From contig JAATFX010000147.1 in assembly GCA_015654925.1 (NCBI GenBank), forward strand, positions 1 through 62,219: 62,219 nt of DNA, given 5' to 3'. Position 1 is the first letter of the stretch. Each line of letters starts with the position of its first letter. A program made the translations under genes and the position numbers. Shown one piece after another: positions 60,098 through 62,219 of this stretch. The notes under the pieces are model-generated. The model did not search any database. It worked only from the letters and a program-made list of their open reading frames with translations, and was not told the origin of the DNA. The stretch comes from Enterobacterales bacterium (GTDB lineage: Bacteria > Pseudomonadota > Gammaproteobacteria > Enterobacterales > Enterobacteriaceae).

Positions 60098-61753
60098 CTA
60101 TATGAATAACCGTTCATCAAATCCGTAATCCGCCACCGCTTTTTCCATGCTGATATAACCGGCATGAATATCCGCAATAATTTTCGCGGGATCGCGCAGG
60201 CGCGGCGGCCCCCACCCTCCCCCGCCCGGCATTTCAAGCACCAACTTTTCGCCGGGCGGTATTTCCTGAATGCCCTTGGCTTTTAATGCCGCACCGGAAG
60301 CCAGGTACAACCGTCCCGTACGTCCGGGCAAGCCCCCGTCGCTACCGCGGGCGGGATGATCCACGCGATCAAAACGCGCATAGAGCGCCAGGGGGACCGG
60401 GAAACGATTACCGATCACCATTTTTTGCCCCAGCCCGCCGCGATATTGTCCGGCGCCGGCGGAATCCGGCAACAATGATTTTTCCCACACCACCACCGAG
60501 GTCATGGCCTCGGTAATTTCCACCGGGACGTTTTTTACCCCCGAAGGAAACGGCGTGGCGGAGAGGCCATCGAGTTGCGGTCTGGCGCCCGCGCCGCCGC
60601 TGTGAAAACTGGTGGTCATGAAGTTTTTGTAATAAGGCGACGCAGGGGCGGCCAGCCGGACATTCCACAGGCTGCCGGTACTTTCCGCCGGCGTCTTGTC
60701 GGCGAGTATCTGGCGAAAGCAGCCGAAAATGAGATCCGGCAGGAACATGCCCACCAGCGAGCGCGCGACTACCGGACGGGGCCAGCGGGCATTGGCGATG
60801 CAATCGTCGGGCGCTTGCAGCGTAATGCAGCTCAAGGTGGCGGCATTATTGGGCAATGAAGGCGCAATCAGGCTTTTTACGCCGAACGCGGCATAGGCCT
60901 CGGTATAGCAGAGCGGACAATTAATGCCGTAGCGCGAGGGACCGGATGTTCCGGTCATGTCAATATGCACGCCGTCGTCGTCAATGGTGACGGACGCCAC
61001 CAAATCTATGGGCTGTTCATAACCGTCGATGCGCATGCTGTTATGCCAGGTGCCCCTGGGCAACGCGGCGACGGCGCGCCGCATCGCCCGCAGGCTGTGG
61101 TCGAGTATGCGCCGGCCGATAAGGTAAAAGTCATCCAGGACGTACTCATCCATAATCTGCTGCAAACGCCGGTTCCCCACCTCATTGCAGGCCATCAAGG
61201 CGAAAATATCCCCTTCGACCTGCACTGGCTCGCGCACATTGGCCCTGACCAGTTGTAATAAACTTTCATTTACCACGCCCCGCTCAGCCAGCTTCATGAT
61301 AGGAATAAATAAGCCTTCGCCAAAAACCTGGCGGGACTCGGGCGACGGACCATTGCCGCCGATATCGACTACATGGGTGGTGCAGGCGAACAAGGCCACG
61401 GGCCGTCCGGCGCGATAAACCGGGGTCACCACCGAAATATCCGACAGATGGCCGGTGGCCTTCCAGGGATCGTTGGTAATTAACACATCCCCTGGCGCCA
61501 GGGTCGCCAGCGGATAGGCCGCGAGGAAATGCTTTACCGACCGCGCCATCGAATTGACATGGCCCGGGGTGCCGGTAATCGCCTGCGCCAGCATATCGCC
61601 TTCACAGGAGAATACCCCGGCGGAAACGTCTCCCGCTTCGCGGGTGGAGGTGCTGAACCCTGCGCGGATCAGGCTCCTTGCCTGCTCCTCCACCGCGGAA
61701 ATCAACCGGCTCCAGATGATTTGTAATTGTATATCGGACCTGTCCTGGCTCAT
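60098..61753 (-). CDS. Hydantoinase/oxoprolinase subunit B (HyuB)
   Basis: A 551-residue protein of the HyuB family. Landmarks are AEEQARSLIRAGFSTSTRE-like N-terminal block, GHVNSMARSVKHFL, DVLITNDPWKATGHLSDI, the SGRSRYGIN-like metal region seen as GTSGPSRYGINCP, and the C-terminal EMPGGGGWGPPR. It partners with HyuA, encoded upstream with an ATGA overlap, in ATP-dependent opening of hydantoins, 5-oxoproline or in acetone/acetophenone carboxylation. This is a second cyclic-amide system in the window, unrelated in sequence to PxpABC. Confidence 0.92.
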   Translation of the reverse strand: MSQDRSDIQLQIIWSRLISAVEEQARSLIRAGFSTSTREAGDVSAGVFSCEGDMLAQAITGTPGHVNSMARSVKHFLAAYPLATLAPGDVLITNDPWKATGHLSDISVVTPVYRAGRPVALFACTTHVVDIGGNGPSPESRQVFGEGLFIPIMKLAERGVVNESLLQLVRANVREPVQVEGDIFALMACNEVGNRRLQQIMDEYVLDDFYLIGRRILDHSLRAMRRAVAALPRGTWHNSMRIDGYEQPIDLVASVTIDDDGVHIDMTGTSGPSRYGINCPLCYTEAYAAFGVKSLIAPSLPNNAATLSCITLQAPDDCIANARWPRPVVARSLVGMFLPDLIFGCFRQILADKTPAESTGSLWNVRLAAPASPYYKNFMTTSFHSGGAGARPQLDGLSATPFPSGVKNVPVEITEAMTSVVVWEKSLLPDSAGAGQYRGGLGQKMVIGNRFPVPLALYARFDRVDHPARGSDGGLPGRTGRLYLASGAALKAKGIQEIPPGEKLVLEMPGGGGWGPPRLRDPAKIIADIHAGYISMEKAVADYGFDERLFI

Positions 61754-62219
61754 AGGGCCTCCCGCTGATAGTGCAAAACAAGGTGTTGATGGCCGTTTAC
61801 CGCCAAAGTGAACCCAGCGGGCACCACCGTATTGGTTTCGCTTTCCGCTATAATCGCCGGCCCGGCCAGTTCGCTGCCCGGACGCAGGTTTTCGCGGAGA
61901 TAGACCTTGGCCGGGCTTGACGTTAACGAAGCCAGATCGGTGAGGTCTTGCTGTTTTTGCGCCACGGACGCATGGCGCGTCAACGCCGAGGCGGGGGCAT
62001 CAATCCGGCGAGCCGCTTCGTGGGTCAGGCGTAGCCCCCACGTCAGGCACTCTACCTGCATGCCGGGGATAATGCGGTGGAAATGCCGGGCATACTCTTC
62101 TTCAAACCGGGCCAGCAACCATTGGCCATCCGCGTGCGCATAGTTTATCTTGCCCGCCAGGCGCACCGGGATTTCATGCCCTTGCCCGCGATAGCGCATA
62201 TAGACCGTGTGCTCCTGCC
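61750..62219 (-). CDS. Hydantoinase/oxoprolinase subunit A (HyuA), C-terminal part only
   Basis: The frame is open to the right edge of the window, so only the last about 155 residues are seen. They contain RYRGQGHEIPV, FEEEYARHF, and the ETNTVVPAGFT C-terminal motif, all typical for HyuA and 5-oxoprolinase A halves. An internal Met at 62199 is not a likely start because similarity continues upstream. The stop overlaps the HyuB start. Confidence 0.9.
   Translation of the reverse strand, partial: QEHTVYMRYRGQGHEIPVRLAGKINYAHADGQWLLARFEEEYARHFHRIIPGMQVECLTWGLRLTHEAARRIDAPASALTRHASVAQKQQDLTDLASLTSSPAKVYLRENLRPGSELAGPAIIAESETNTVVPAGFTLAVNGHQHLVLHYQREAL

Overview
The window looks like an accessory metabolic region from a GC-rich member of the Enterobacterales. 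The best anchors are a yncE homologue very close to the E. coli protein (1-1059) and a yegTUV block with a convergent yegW-type GntR gene, in the same arrangement as E. coli (37.3-41.3 kb). A Sodalis/Brenneria/Dickeya-like host would fit the base composition and gene style, but I cannot fix the genus. No rRNA, tRNA, CRISPR, phage or insertion sequence was seen.

Layout, left to right. (1) yncE with an upstream Fur box. (2) IclR regulator, MFS carrier, LigJ hydratase and LigK aldolase: the last two steps of meta-cleavage aromatic degradation. (3) A secreted alpha/beta hydrolase, a MerR regulator and a siderophore-interacting protein. (4) 8.7-19.6 kb: a ten-gene minus-strand operon resembling the Rut pyrimidine pathway (LLM monooxygenase, RutD-, RutC-, RutF- and RutE-like proteins, an aldo/keto reductase). 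It has no RutB amidase, and a BMP-type four-component ABC importer replaces the permease. A LysR gene lies beside it. (5) 20.1-36.9 kb: PxpABC lactamase, a biotin carboxylase, one genuine and one degenerate biotin carrier protein, a gamma-carbonic anhydrase, a polar amino-acid ABC importer split over both strands, a crotonase, a CoA transferase, two aminotransferases, a RidA protein, an efflux pump and a LysR regulator. (6) yegTUV plus GntR. (7) A C-terminal remnant of an oxidoreductase next to a TetR gene, then treZ-treY. (8) 47.2-54.8 kb: LacI regulator and a six-gene minus-strand operon (kinase, enolase paralogue, MHS-type carrier, D-2-hydroxyacid dehydrogenase, HpaH/MhpD-type hydratase, HpcH/HpaI aldolase) ending at a clear intrinsic terminator. 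(9) 55.3-60.1 kb: RpiR regulator, ascorbate-type PTS IIB, IIC and IIA, and a split transketolase. (10) A hydantoinase/oxoprolinase pair, the second gene running off the right edge.

Almost every block has its own transporter, enzymes and local regulator (IclR, MerR, two LysR, GntR, TetR, LacI and RpiR), so the region reads as a series of substrate-specific catabolic cassettes. The best candidates for undescribed pathways are the enolase-paralogue operon, the Rut-like operon without RutB, and the biotin-linked lactamase cluster with a carrier protein that cannot be biotinylated. Substrates for these are inference; only the gene content and residues are seen directly.
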